Assembly: GCF_022965805.1 (NCBI RefSeq) | Contig: NC_133108.1 | Coordinates: 44,028,051-44,092,050, forward strand | Origin: Primulina eburnea | Taxonomy: Eukaryota > Streptophyta > Magnoliopsida > Lamiales > Gesneriaceae | Direction of reading: 5' to 3' | Length of the DNA stretch: 64,000 nt | Shown: positions 1 through 11,244 of the stretch, piece after piece | Position numbering within the stretch: the stretch's first letter is position 1 | Layout: every line of letters begins with the position of its first letter | Position numbers and translations under genes: made by a program | The notes under the pieces: model-generated | Told to the model about the DNA's origin: nothing | Databases searched by the model: none | Seen by the model: only the letters and a program-made list of their open reading frames with translations

Positions 1-260
1 TAGGCAGCAATTTGCTGTTTTTCCCCTTGCTTCTCCTCATTTTTTAAAGATAAATCCTTCAGACTTTATCCTCTCAGCCTTTCCCAACCACCACCGACTG
101 ACGAGTAACTCCCGATTCAACTCCACCGCCGTCGTGCTCCGCCGCACAGGCCGACGCGCAATACTTACCGCCGTCGATCATCAAAAATCTTCGATCGCCG
201 GAGAAATGGGAACACCACCGCGAAACACTCGCAAAAATATTCGATGATGTTCGCAATTTT
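1..260 (-). other. Possible 5' exon of a gene running off the left edge
   Basis: This stretch is clearly more GC-rich than the AT-rich DNA to its right. On the minus strand, a short open segment with an ATG near position 178 is followed at about 166-171 by a good splice-donor-like GTAAGTAT. That would fit a 5' UTR or first exon of a gene transcribed leftwards out of the window. No protein family is recognisable, and the open frame may be chance. The rest up to 562 is AT-rich with nothing recognised. Confidence 0.25.
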
Positions 261-562
261 GGTCTCCTTAATTTTGTAAAAATTTAGGAGTTTTGACTTG
301 AGGCGCATGCTTTCTTTACTGTTTCTATATTTATACATGCTCGCGTCTCCTCCGCTTCTTTTGTTGTTTGCGCTCTGATATTCATTTAAAATCATTTTTA
401 CTATTTATTTCTTATTTGGTTTGTTTTCTAGTCCCAACTTTTAAAGTAAATTTTAGAATAATTTTGTAACCACATCCTTGAATTGAGTAAATAAAGACAA
501 ATTTAATATTTTTTATAAAAAAATATTTTGAGCTATCTCATTTTTATATATAAAAAAGAGCG

Positions 563-737
563 AGTTTCATGTGAGACCGTCTCATGGATCCTAAGTTGTG
601 AGACGGGTCAACCCTACCAATATTCACAATAAAAATAATACTCTTAGCAGAAAAAGTAATATTTTTTCATGGATGACCCAAATAGAGATCCGTCAAACAA
701 AATACGACTCGTGAGACCGTCTCACACAAGTTTTTGC
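563..737 (-). repeat. GTGAGACGGTCTCAC-ended short repeat, copy A
   Basis: A roughly 175-bp repeat with near-palindromic GTGAGACCGTCTCA at each end (571-584 and 711-725). It is the reverse complement of the copy at 60922-61101, and the central parts (GGATGACCCAAATAGAGATCCG against CGGATCTCTTATTTGGGTCATCC) match closely. It behaves like a high-copy short interspersed or MITE-like element; no coding capacity and no clear target-site duplication were seen. Confidence 0.7.
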
Positions 738-883
738 CTAAAAAAAATTAGTTTATTACCACGTATTTTATTGAGATTAAAATCATAATATGAATTATCA
801 AAAATAAAACACAAGAAATTTATAGCCATTTATTCTAATACAAAAGAAATCAAGTCGTCGTATTCATTCAAATACAAAATTTT

Positions 884-1040
884 TGTGAGATAGTCTCACG
901 AGTTAATTTTATAAAACAGATCTCTGATCCAACTTAATTTATGAAAAAAATATTTTTTGATTAAAAATATTACTTTTCATGTTAGGTATGAGTGAGATCG
1001 ACCGTCTTACAGATACAGATTAATGAGATCGTTTCAGAAT
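884..1040 (+). repeat. GTGAGAC repeat, diverged copy C
   Basis: This is a degraded relative of the repeat at 563-737. It begins with TGTGAGATAGTCTCACGAG and later has GTGAGATCGACCGTCTTACAGAT, in the plus orientation used by the copy at 60922. Many substitutions suggest it is old. Confidence 0.45.
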
Positions 1041-2131
1041 ATACCTATTATTTAGTTAACTTTATATATATTTTTTAATTAATAAAATAAAATTAGGACC
1101 ATTAAATACATGTGAACATCCCCAAATTTTATGATCTATACAATGTGAACATGGACACTATTATTTAGTGAATATGAATTATGACATATGAAAACATTAA
1201 TTAAGCGATTGAAACTCGACATGTCATTAAAAATCGCTGAAAGAAGCAAACAAGATATTTATTTTCTACCTTTTTTTTTTTTAAATGTTGGTGCAAATAT
1301 TTGGTCCAATCTTCATTATTCCTCACAAATTATTGAATGACCAATAGTATTTGGCAACTTCATTATAATGGCATCTAGTCAATGAATGTATGAAATAACC
1401 AGTTAACAGAAAATGGAATGAGTTTTCTTTATCCATATTTTGGGAAAGAGAGAAAACTTAGTAAAGCAACCATTCCTTTGATAATAATTATCCCTTTTGA
1501 ATTCTTGTTATTGTTGGTAAATAGTTGGGAATCTTGGATCTAAGTCAAAAAGGACATGAAAAATATTTTGGCATAATAACGGATAAAATTGAGCCAAGAG
1601 TTATGTTCTATCTCTTACATTTATTTACATCATCGTTAGGATAACGTGACACAAATCTTTTTCTTTAATAAAAAAAATATTAAGTTTAAACCCATACAAA
1701 AACAAAAAATTACCCACCCCTCCCAACGTTGTCACAAAAATAATTTCCTACCTATATTAAATTTTATGCTGCAGTAAAGTAATTGACTATGCAACGGTTT
1801 AGGGAAAGGGACATGTGTAGTAAAATATGTTCTTAAAAAAACTTGAATCACAGAATTATATTTTCAAAATCAATAGACCTCTGATTTATGTTATCATGGT
1901 GAAATGCTACGCACATAAAATAATAAATATTTCATTCTTTAAAAATGGAAATTCCGGAGGGATGAAGAAGTATATCTCAATCGGTATATGTCCAAAACTG
2001 AATGTATTACATCGATTAACTATGATCTCAGTGTCACTTCAATGAATCAAATCCGAAAATATATTTCTAAAAAATTTCGCGACGAGCTCGGATAATCCTA
2101 TGCACCAACATGACACAATGTCGTTTAAGTA
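1041..2131. other. AT-rich intergenic DNA
   Basis: Between the repeat copies and the 3' end of the kinase gene I see only AT-rich sequence with short open frames that resemble nothing known. The last 100-200 bp probably hold the kinase 3' UTR, inferred only from position. Confidence 0.5.
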
Positions 2132-4562
2132 TCAAGGGTCATGCGTGTTTGCGGATGCCAAACCTTTGAAGCCTCTGTTGAAGCTGTATTCTTCTGCACT
2201 AAAAAGCTCTTTGTAGTAATTCTCCCAACTCGACAGCTTCTTACATTTTTTTATCAGCTCTAGGCTGCCACAGTTCCCTCTCAAAAGCAACAGAATCTGC
2301 ACTAACCAAATCCAAAATCAATACAAGAACGCTTACCTTGTGTAACATCATTAATAACACGGGTTGTTTTTTGTTTACTTAAATGATACATGCCTGGCTC
2401 ATTCGAGGGCGTCTAACCGGAGATTGTTGGACACATAATGAAGCAGCCAGGATCATGAGATTTAAGTGTATGGGATTGTAGTTGTCACCAAGTGAGGGAT
2501 CTACAAGTTCTCTTATTCTGTTCTTTTTTAATAGAGGTTTAGCCTGACACAAAAGAAATAACAAAACAAGATTTGATGCATATGTGCTAACAATGTTGCT
2601 CCAACTATGATGCAATCAAGCATGACTGAGCTCTAGTTGCACTATACTCGGGGAAAATTATTAACACTCAAAACTGAAGCTTGATTAGGGTAGTTTGAGC
2701 ACGACAAGCTCAATTTTCTCGATCATCAATCGAGCTCATATTTGAAATCAACTAGATAAAATTAAGTGACAACTAACAGTTCAGATGATATTTAGAAAAA
2801 TGAAAATATTATATGAGCTTGAGACACGGTGAATATCAAAGCTTGATATATTAAAGCCCAAGTTCTAGTAAAGATGGTGTTCCCTCTAGCCAAGTTTTAA
2901 CTGAAACTCTTTGGAAACTACTTGCCTGTGGTCTTGGCTTTGCTTCCGCCCCTGACTCAAGCCAATATTTGAATATTGAGAATCAAATTGCTCGACCATT
3001 TAGCTAATTTCTCAGAGCAATTTTTAGGATGACACGTGAAGGGGAGATGAGATAGACATACCCACATAACAAGGCTTTGCTGAGAGTAATCCAGGGCTCG
3101 ACGCCCAGAAATAAGTTCCAACAGCAGAACCCCGAAGGCGAATACATCAGTTTTTTCATCTACTATTCCATGCATTAGAAATTCAGGTGCTAAATACCTG
3201 CAGCAACAATGGATTAGCACCAAATACCGATCATTCTAAAAAATTGGGTTGAAAAGGATTGAGGGATGTTAATTCTGTTTACCCGAAAGTGCCTTCAACA
3301 TTTGAAACAGTAAGGTGAGTCCATCGATCTGGGAGCCATTTCGCTAGCCCAAAATCACAAATCTGAACCGAAGCAATAGTTGAGGTACATTCAACTAAAC
3401 ACCTTCTAAATTCACTTCCAATTTTCTTGCTATGCAATAACACGGAACATTCATTGATATACCTGAGGTTCAAAGTCCTCCATGAGCAATATATTTGCAG
3501 CCTTAATATCTCTATGAATGATCCTTCTTTGACATCCTTCGTGAAGATACAGCAATCCTTTTGCTGTACCTAACCCAATCTTGTGCCGAATATCGGACTC
3601 GAGCTTCTCTCTACAATCTATTTTGTCACAAAAATACAAGGAAAAACAACTAAAAATCAAGATCCAAAGCCTTAAAACAAGTGTCAGAACAATAAACAAA
3701 AAATCTGGATAAGGTGAACTAACTGTGAAGCATAGAAGCCACGCTTCCAAGGGGAGACAACTCAAGAACAAGGTACGTCCCTCCTTCAACGCAGTAACCT
3801 ATCAATTTAGCGGTGTTCGGATGATTTATGTGAGCCATTATGCCAAGTTCTGTTAGAAAATCATTGATTCTTTCCTCCGCCCGGCCTTTAATCAAACGCT
3901 TGATCGCAACAAGCTGCCCCCCTCGCAAACAACCTCGATGAACTTCAGCATAACCGCCTTTCCCGATCAAATATCCTATGCATATGCATAAACAGACACT
4001 CATGATTTACAAAATTTCCTAATGTGGGCCGTTTTTTATCAAGATATATGATCAGAATAGACACAAGGGGCAGGACAAAGGGCTAGAATTCGAACTATGA
4101 GCGACTTGATGCATTTTGCTGGTACAAAAACTCACAATTTCGCAAAAACGCTCCCTTGGTCCAGCCGGGACGTTCATAAAGCTAACCTTGTGAAAAATTG
4201 CAGGTTGCTGTCTGGAGTTCTGAGAAGGTAAAACTCTTCCATTGAGGCTTGAAATAGTTCAGGTGAGGACCTAATACCACACTTGTCGCCCCTAAAACTT
4301 CCTCTTGTGCACTACTGCTGAATCTTCTAGATATATTCAGGGATTTGAGGGAATGAAATGTGGTAAACTGCCCTTTGGACTTAATTCTCAATAATTGAAA
4401 AAACTTGGCCCATCTCGAACCAAGTTTCGGATCAATCCGAACTTCTGATTCTGAAGTGCTTGTAGCTTTTGAGGAATCTGTTTCAGATTCAGCACTTCTT
4501 AGAAAGTCCTCGAGCACAGTATCAGGGGAGCAGGCCTTTGATTTATCTTTCTCCGTCTCCAT
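2132..4562 (-). CDS. Receptor-like cytoplasmic Ser/Thr kinase, RLCK class VI (RBK-type)
   Basis: A protein kinase without signal peptide or membrane segment, of the class VI RLCK type that includes Arabidopsis RBK1 and RBK2, which bind ROP GTPases. I read seven exons: 4187-4562, 3724-3975, 3463-3617, 3283-3362, 3062-3197, 2394-2543 and 2132-2296. They total 1,314 bp, exactly 437 residues plus a stop. An N-terminal Ser-rich region (about residues 1-110) leads to the kinase domain, with glycine loop [16 protein letters not shown] lysine, catalytic [28 protein letters not shown] and [16 protein letters not shown]. All catalytic residues are present. The intron before the last exon seems to start with GC (CAG|GCATGT) instead of GT. 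A copia element lies about 300 bp upstream of the ATG and may have displaced the promoter. Class assignment is from family resemblance; ROP binding is not shown here. Confidence 0.9.
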
Positions 4563-4868
4563 TACTGATCATACTCCCAATTCCACCAAGAAAATAAATA
4601 CAGATTTCATCAGTATGAACATATATAGTTCAAAGATTAGAATTGCATGTTTATAAAGAAAGAGACAAGCTGTTCTTGCAATAGAAAGTTGTCTTTTTTA
4701 TTCCCAAAAAGGTAACCAATCATACTAAAAAGAAACAATGGGTCCAGCTTTTACAGAAATAAACATGAATTTCATGAAATCCCACCGAGCAATTAATCTC
4801 AGATTCAACAAAAAACATATTGCAAAGACCCAAATCACACAAAGAACTATTGCACAGTAAGTGAGAAA

Positions 4869-5464
4869 TGTTGGAAATTTGAATAAAAATTATATGTCAT
4901 GAATGTGAGAGTGCCTTTTAGTTCTCCACATTCTTGAGTTGGTTGTGGCTCATTATTGTGGAATGTCTTTTGACTTTCCACATTCTTGAGTTACTTGAAA
5001 ACTTGTGGCTCTTCATATTCTTGAGTTAATGGGAAGATTAATTGAGTTAATTAATCTTGCATGACTTTTGGTATGCTTTTGGGGGGCTTATAAATAGTGT
5101 GCTCATTCTCCATTTCAAAGTGCATGAAAATCTTTTCTCTCAAGTATTCTTTTGCATTTCATCTTGTTAGCTTTTCATTTGCCTCCGTTAAATCTCGGTG
5201 ATAAAGTAAAGGTACGCTTTCAGTTCGTCGTAGTAGTGTCTCTTGCTAAGTCACTGCTGGTTGTTCCGTTGTATCCTGGGAAACAGACGTCCAAGTTCAT
5301 CCTCGAAGCACATCCCGGAGGGGACGAATCTGTTTTAAGGACACTGTATTTTCATACAGGCCTCGGTTTGTTTTATTTTAAGCATTGTGCTACTGTTTTG
5401 TTCATACTACTAGTTCGTTGGTTTTAGTATACCTTTCTGTTTATTCCATACATTTTGTATAACA
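4869..5464 (+). repeat. 5' LTR of the copia element
   Basis: A 596-bp LTR with TG...CA ends. A TATA box (TATAAATA, about 5089-5096) marks the probable element promoter. The 91-residue open frame inside it is repeated in the other LTR and looks like no known protein, so I treat it as non-coding. Gag begins only 38 nt after its end. Confidence 0.95.
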
Positions 5465-5502
5465 ATCTTAAAACAGATTACTCATTACGTGTTGTTTCAG
5501 AT

Positions 5503-7225
5503 ATGGCTACTGAAACCAACGTGCAAAGGGAAACTGGTCATGTTGTCCCTCCTCAAGTTGTCCCTCATGGTACCCCACGTGCTACTGCGGTTGTTGTTCC
5601 AGCAAGTCACGGTGAAAAGCCCGAGAAGTTTACTGGTGTGGACTTCAAAAGGTGGCAGCAGAAGGTGCTGTTTTACTTGACGATGCTGAACCTGGCTAGA
5701 TTCCTCACGGAGGATGCTCCTAAACTCAACGAGGGTGAGGGAGATGTTGAATCTGTTAGTGCGGTTGAGGCATGGAATCATTCTGATTTCTTGTGCCGAA
5801 ACTATGTACTAAACGGATTGGCAGATTCGCTCTACAACGTGTTTTGCGAAAAGAAAACGGCTAAAGAGCTGTGGGAATACCTTGACAGAAAGTACAAAGC
5901 CGAGGATGCCGGGGCCAAGAAGTTTCTTGTTGGTCGCTTTCTGGACTTTAAAATGGTGGATTCAAAGCCGGTTATCAGCCAAGTTCAAGAACTCCAAGTG
6001 ATTCTTCACGAGATTCACGGTGAGGGGATGACTTTGAGCGAATCATTCCAAGTGGCTGCTATTGTTGAGAAGCTACCACCAGCTTGGAAGGATTTCAAGA
6101 ACTACTTGAAGCACAAGCGAAAGGAGATGAATGTTGAAGAGCTCATTGTTCGACTTCGCATCGAGGAAGACAACAAGAGTTCGGAAAGACGATTATTTTC
6201 TCCTGTTGCCGCTAAGGCAAATGTTGTCGAGCATGGCCAAAGCTCGAAAAAGAGAACATTTTCCTCCTCCAGCAAAAGGTTGAACATGGGACCCAAAGGA
6301 GGCGTGTCAAAGAAAAAGCTCTCCGGAAAATGCTACAACTGTGATGGTATGGGTCACAAGGCATCTGAATGTAAGAAGCCGAAGAGAAACCGAGAGGCGA
6401 ATCTGGTAGATAACATTGCTCATGAGGTTTCGAACATGAATCTCTGTGCTGTAATATCAGAGGTTAATTTGGTGGGTTCGAATCCAAGGGAGTGGTGGAT
6501 CGACACTGGTGCCACTCGCCATGTTTGCTCCGACAAGGAGATGTTTGCTACTCTTGAGGAATCTGAGAAAGGTGAAAAACTATTCATGGGAAATTCCGCC
6601 ACTTCTGAAATCAAGGGTCAAGGGAAAGTTGTTCTGAAGATGACATCTGGAAAAGAACTGACTCTAAACAATGTGTTGTATGTACCGGACATTCGCAAAA
6701 ACTTGGTGTCCGGGTCGCTTCTTAACAAGCACGGTTTCCGCATTGTCTTCGAGTCAGATAAGGTGGTTTTGTCAAAGAGTGGAATGTTTGTTGGCAAAGT
6801 TTATGTTTGTAATGGTTTATTCAAACTAAATGTAATGGCTATTAAGCCCGTGATGAATAAAGTTAACACTTTTGCTTACTTGCTTGAGTCTTCTTGTTTA
6901 TGGCATGGTAGACTTGGACACGTTAATTATGATACAATTCGTAGATTAATTAACATGAAAAGCATTCCTGCATTCCAAATTGACAAACAACACAAATGTG
7001 AAACTTGTGTTGAGGCAAAACTAACGAGAACATCTTTTCGAACTATTGAAAGAAATAGTGAACCACTTGATCTAATTCACAGTGATGTATGTGATTTAAA
7101 AAGTGTACAAACTCGTGGTGGAAATAAATACTTCATCACTTTTGTTGACGATAGCACAAATTTTGTTATGTATATCTCCTCAAAAGTAAGGATGAAGCTA
7201 TTGACAAATTTGTCCAATATAAGAG

Positions 7226-7259
<34 letters not shown>

Positions 7260-9346
7260 GTGCTAAGAAGTGATCGTGGAGGTGAATATGAATCACCATT
7301 TGCTGAGTTTTGTGCTCAACACGGTATTAAACACGAAAGAACTGCACCTTATTCTCCTCAGCAAAATGGCATTGCAGAGAGAAAGAATCGCACATTGAAA
7401 GAAATGATGAATGCGTTGCTATTAAGTTCTGGTTTACCACAGAACATGTGGGGAGAAGCTGTTCTAACAGCAAATTACCTTTTAAATAAGGTGCCCCGAA
7501 AGAAGTTAGATAAAAGCCCATACGAGTTATGGAAAGGTAGAAGTCCTTCTTACCAATACTTGCGAGTGTGGGGGTGTCTTGCCAAGGTAGCAGTACCCAC
7601 TCCAAAGAAGGTAAAGATAGGACCAAAAACTGTTGATTGCATTTTCATTGGATATGCTCAAAACAGTAGCGCTTATCGTTTTCTTGTACACGAATCTTTG
7701 ATGAAGAACAAGAGTTTGATCAAGACATTGAACATAGACGTAGCAAGAGAGCTAGGACTGAGAAATCCTTTGGTCCGGATTTCATCACTTTCATGATGGA
7801 AAGTGAACCTCAAAGCTTCAAGGAAGCAATTAGTTCATCTGAGGGACCTCTATGGAAAGAGGCTATCAATTCCGAAATGGAATCCATTTTACAATACCAT
7901 ACGTGGGAATTAGTAAATCTTCCTCCGGGAAGCAAACCACTAGGCTGTAAATGGGTTTTCAAAAGGAAAATGAAATCAGATGGAACAATAGATAAGTATA
8001 AAGCCAGATTGGTAATTAAAAGTTACCATCAACGTGAGGGGCTTGATTACTTTGACACATATTCTCCTGTATCGAGAATAACCTCTATTCGTGTGATACT
8101 TGCGATTGCCGCCTTGCGGAATCTTGAAGTACACCAAATGGACGTAAAGACGGCTTTTCTAAATGGAGATTTAGAAGAGGAAATTTACATGGAACAACTT
8201 GAGAGATTTTCTGCGACCGGGCAAGAAAATAAGGTATGTAAACTGGTGAAGTCTCTGTATGGCCTAAAACAAGCACCAAAGCAATGGCACGAAAAATTTG
8301 ATAAAGCCATGATGGAAAGTTGATTTAAATTCAGTGAATGTGACAAATGTGTATACATAAAAAACACTAAAAATGGATATGTCATTTTATGTCTTTACGT
8401 AGATGACATACTTATCATTGGTAGTAATGATAAGATGATCAAATCCACCAAGAAGTTATTGAATTCAAGATTTGACATGAAAGATTTGGGCTTAGCCGAT
8501 GTAATCCTTGGAATTAAAATCCATAGAACATCAGAAGGGCTAGTTCTAAGTCAGTCACATTATGTTGACAAAATACTTGAGAAGTTCAATAATGATGACT
8601 CTGCATTGGCTAGAACACCGATAGATACCAGTCAACATCTATCAAAGAATAGAGGTGAAAGTATGTCTCAATTAGAATACTCTCGAGTCATTGGAAGTCT
8701 GATGTACTTAATGAGTTGTACAAGACCAGACATAGCCTATGCAGTGAGCAAATTGAGTAGATTCACGAGTAATCCAGGAGTTGAACACTGGAAAGCAATT
8801 ATCAGATTGCTAAGATACTTAAGGTACACTCGTGATCATGGGCTGCACTATACCAGATATCATGCTGTTATCGAAGGATACAGTGATGCAAATTGGATAT
8901 CTGATATGAAAGACTCAAAATCTACAAGTGGATTTGTATTCACTTTAGGAGGTGCAGCAATTGCGTGGAAATCTTCTAAACAAACTGTAATAGCCAGATC
9001 CACGATGGAATCTGAGTTTATAGCTCTTGACAAGTGTGGTGAAGAGGCTGAATGGCTGCGTCATTTTTTAGAAGATGTTCCAGGATGGGAAAAACCAGTG
9101 CCGGCTATATGTATACATTGTGATAGCCAATCTGCAATTGGAAGGGCACAAAATACAATGTATAATGGTAAGTCTAGGCATATACGTCGTAGACACAATA
9201 CCATTAGACAACTACTCTCAACCGGAGTTATCTCTGTTGACTATGTAAAGTCAAAGGATAATATAGCGGATCCGCTAACCAAAGGGTTAAACAGAGAATT
9301 AGTTGCAAAATCGTCAAGGGGAATGAGGCTCAAGCCTATAAAATAA
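5503..9346 (+). pseudogene. copia gag-pol polyprotein, disrupted
   Basis: The polyprotein starts at the ATG at 5503, preferred over an in-frame ATG at 5455 that lies inside the LTR. The order is a copia gag region (about residues 20-240), a CCHC zinc knuckle ([14 protein letters not shown], about 6333-6374), an aspartic protease ([13 protein letters not shown], about 6493), a pre-integrase HHCC region (WHGRLGHVN, then CETCVEAK), the integrase core (SDRGGEYES, SPQQNGIAERKNR), reverse transcriptase (KWVFKRKM, YLRVWG-linked region, LYVDDIL near 8395) and RNase H ([20 protein letters not shown]). Lesions: a frame change near 7190 in the integrase, another near 7690 between integrase and RT, and an in-frame TGA at 8321-8323 just before the YVDD motif. 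The frame resumes unchanged after that stop. The lesions are described, not repaired. Confidence 0.93.
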
Positions 9347-9860
9347 ATTGGTGCGAAGGAAAACCCAACCTACGCTGACTGGAGATCCCAAGAACTAGGT
9401 TCAATGGGACAACCTAATCGCATTAATTTGGAGAATCACTGTGGGGGTTATCCCTAGTCCATTCCTATTATGAAACAGTGAATGTTGAGGATAAGTTTAC
9501 GGCTTTTAATGATTCTAATGAGAAGAATATAGAATCACCTATGTGAGAGAGAAGTGGGGCCGCTTCGAAGGAATGCAAGGCTCAATTCTAAACCCTCTCG
9601 CAGAACCAGGCGTGTGTTCATGGCCAAAACGAACACAATCATGAGAACTGAATAGTATCAGGGAGAGTCTTGTGTGAAATATATCTTAATTTACATAAAC
9701 GGCAGAACAGTTCAAGGACATCATGTCTACTGGTCAGCTAGTAAAGCAAATATATTTCATGAGGGAAGGTTCAAAGGATAACACCTACCTATCCTATGCA
9801 TGATTCAACTGTAGAACTTTGTCACCGAGATTTATATCAATTTTCATTCATGTGGGGGAT

Positions 9861-10457
9861 TGTTGGAAATTTGAATAAAAATTATATGTCATGAATGTGG
9901 GAGTGCCTTTTGGTTCTCCACATTCTTGAGTTGGTTGTGGCTCATTATTGTGGAATGTCTTTTGACTTTCCACATTCTTGAGTTACTTGAAAACTTGTGG
10001 CTCTTCATATTCTTGAGTTAATGGGAAGATTAATTGAGTTAATTAATCTTGCATGACTCTTGGTATGCTTTTGGGGGGCTTATAAATAGTGTGCTCATTT
10101 CTCCATTTCAAAGTGCATGAAAATATTTTCTCTCAAGTATTCTCTTGCATTTCATCTTGTTAGCTTTTCATTTGCCTCCGTTAAACCTCGGTGATAAAGT
10201 AAAGGTACGCTTTCAGTTCGTCGTAGTAGTGTCTCGTGCTAAGTCACTGCTGGTTATTCCGTTGTATCCTGGGAAACAGACGTCCAAGTTCATCCTCGAA
10301 GCACATCCCGGAGGGGACGAATTTGTTTTAAGGACACTGTATTTTCATACAGGCCTCGGTTTGTTTTATTTTAAGCATTGTGCTACTGTTTTGTTCATAC
10401 TACTAGTTCGTTGGTTTTAGTATACCTTTCTGTTTATTCCATACATTTTGTATAACA
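9861..10457 (+). repeat. 3' LTR of the copia element
   Basis: A 597-bp direct repeat of 4869-5464. It is preceded by the polypurine tract and followed by the AGAAA target duplication. A TATA box at about 10081-10088 could drive read-out transcription to the right, towards the intergenic DNA before the sugar-transporter cluster. Confidence 0.95.
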
Positions 10458-10462
10458 AGAAA

Positions 10463-11182
10463 TCCGAAAACCCATCAAGAAATACTTTTGGCGCAACAAT
10501 TTAGGACTCGTGGAAATGTATACGAACCGTAGAGTAGAATCTACCACTTTTGAGTTTCTTCTTCCTCTGACAAAAACCCTGAAGCAGACTGAAACAGAGT
10601 ATTTCTTCTGTGTGGTCCTCCAAAGCCAAGCTTACGATATTTTAACTCGTTTGCTAAGCAAATGGAGTATTTTTGCCTTCAGCTGCACACATCGATGTGT
10701 GCATGAAGGAATGAAAGTGGCAATAATTATGTAAAGTTATCTTCAAAGACAAGGATCTTGGATTTACTCCATCCCTACCAAACACCCGAAAATTTGATTT
10801 TTGATTTTGGAAAAAAAAAAGACATAATTGGAAATTTAGTTTTAATAAGATAACAATGAGAAGATCCATGCATGGGCGGTGGCGGCGGGTGATGCAGAGG
10901 TGGACGCCGACGCTTGTGTGGACGTTTGGCTCGGCTACTCATTTAATTTACGCACTTCCGTGTTACACTCGAGTTAAATTTTCGTGCATTTTAATTAATT
11001 TTCAATATAAATTTTTTTTTTAGATTTATAAACAATAAGTAAATATAAATAATATTAAACTAAATTTTAGTTCAAAATTAATGATTGGGTTTCAATTTTA
11101 CTATATTTTGTTTCTCGTAAAAATGATTTTTTATGAGAATTTGGGGAACTACGTGAACATAAATTAAATTTTAATATAAAGA

Positions 11183-11244
<62 letters not shown>

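Larger units (their letters stand above)
4869..10457 (+). mobile_element. Ty1/copia LTR retrotransposon, full-length but mutated
   Basis: Two direct LTRs (4869-5464 and 9861-10457) start TGTTGGAAAT and end TATAACA. They flank a gag-pol region whose domain order is gag, protease, integrase, reverse transcriptase, RNase H, diagnostic of copia. The 5-bp target duplication AGAAA is intact at 4864-4868 and 10458-10462. A purine tract ATGTGGGGGAT lies directly before the 3' LTR. The LTRs differ by about 9 substitutions and one 1-bp indel (about 98.5% identity), so insertion is recent. Coding lesions, two frame changes and one stop, make it unlikely to be autonomous. It lies head-away from the kinase gene at 2132-4562. 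Confidence 0.97.

Noticed and set aside
5152..5427. 91-residue open frame, repeated at 10145-10420
   Set aside because: It lies wholly within the LTRs and has no known domain; conservation follows from LTR identity.
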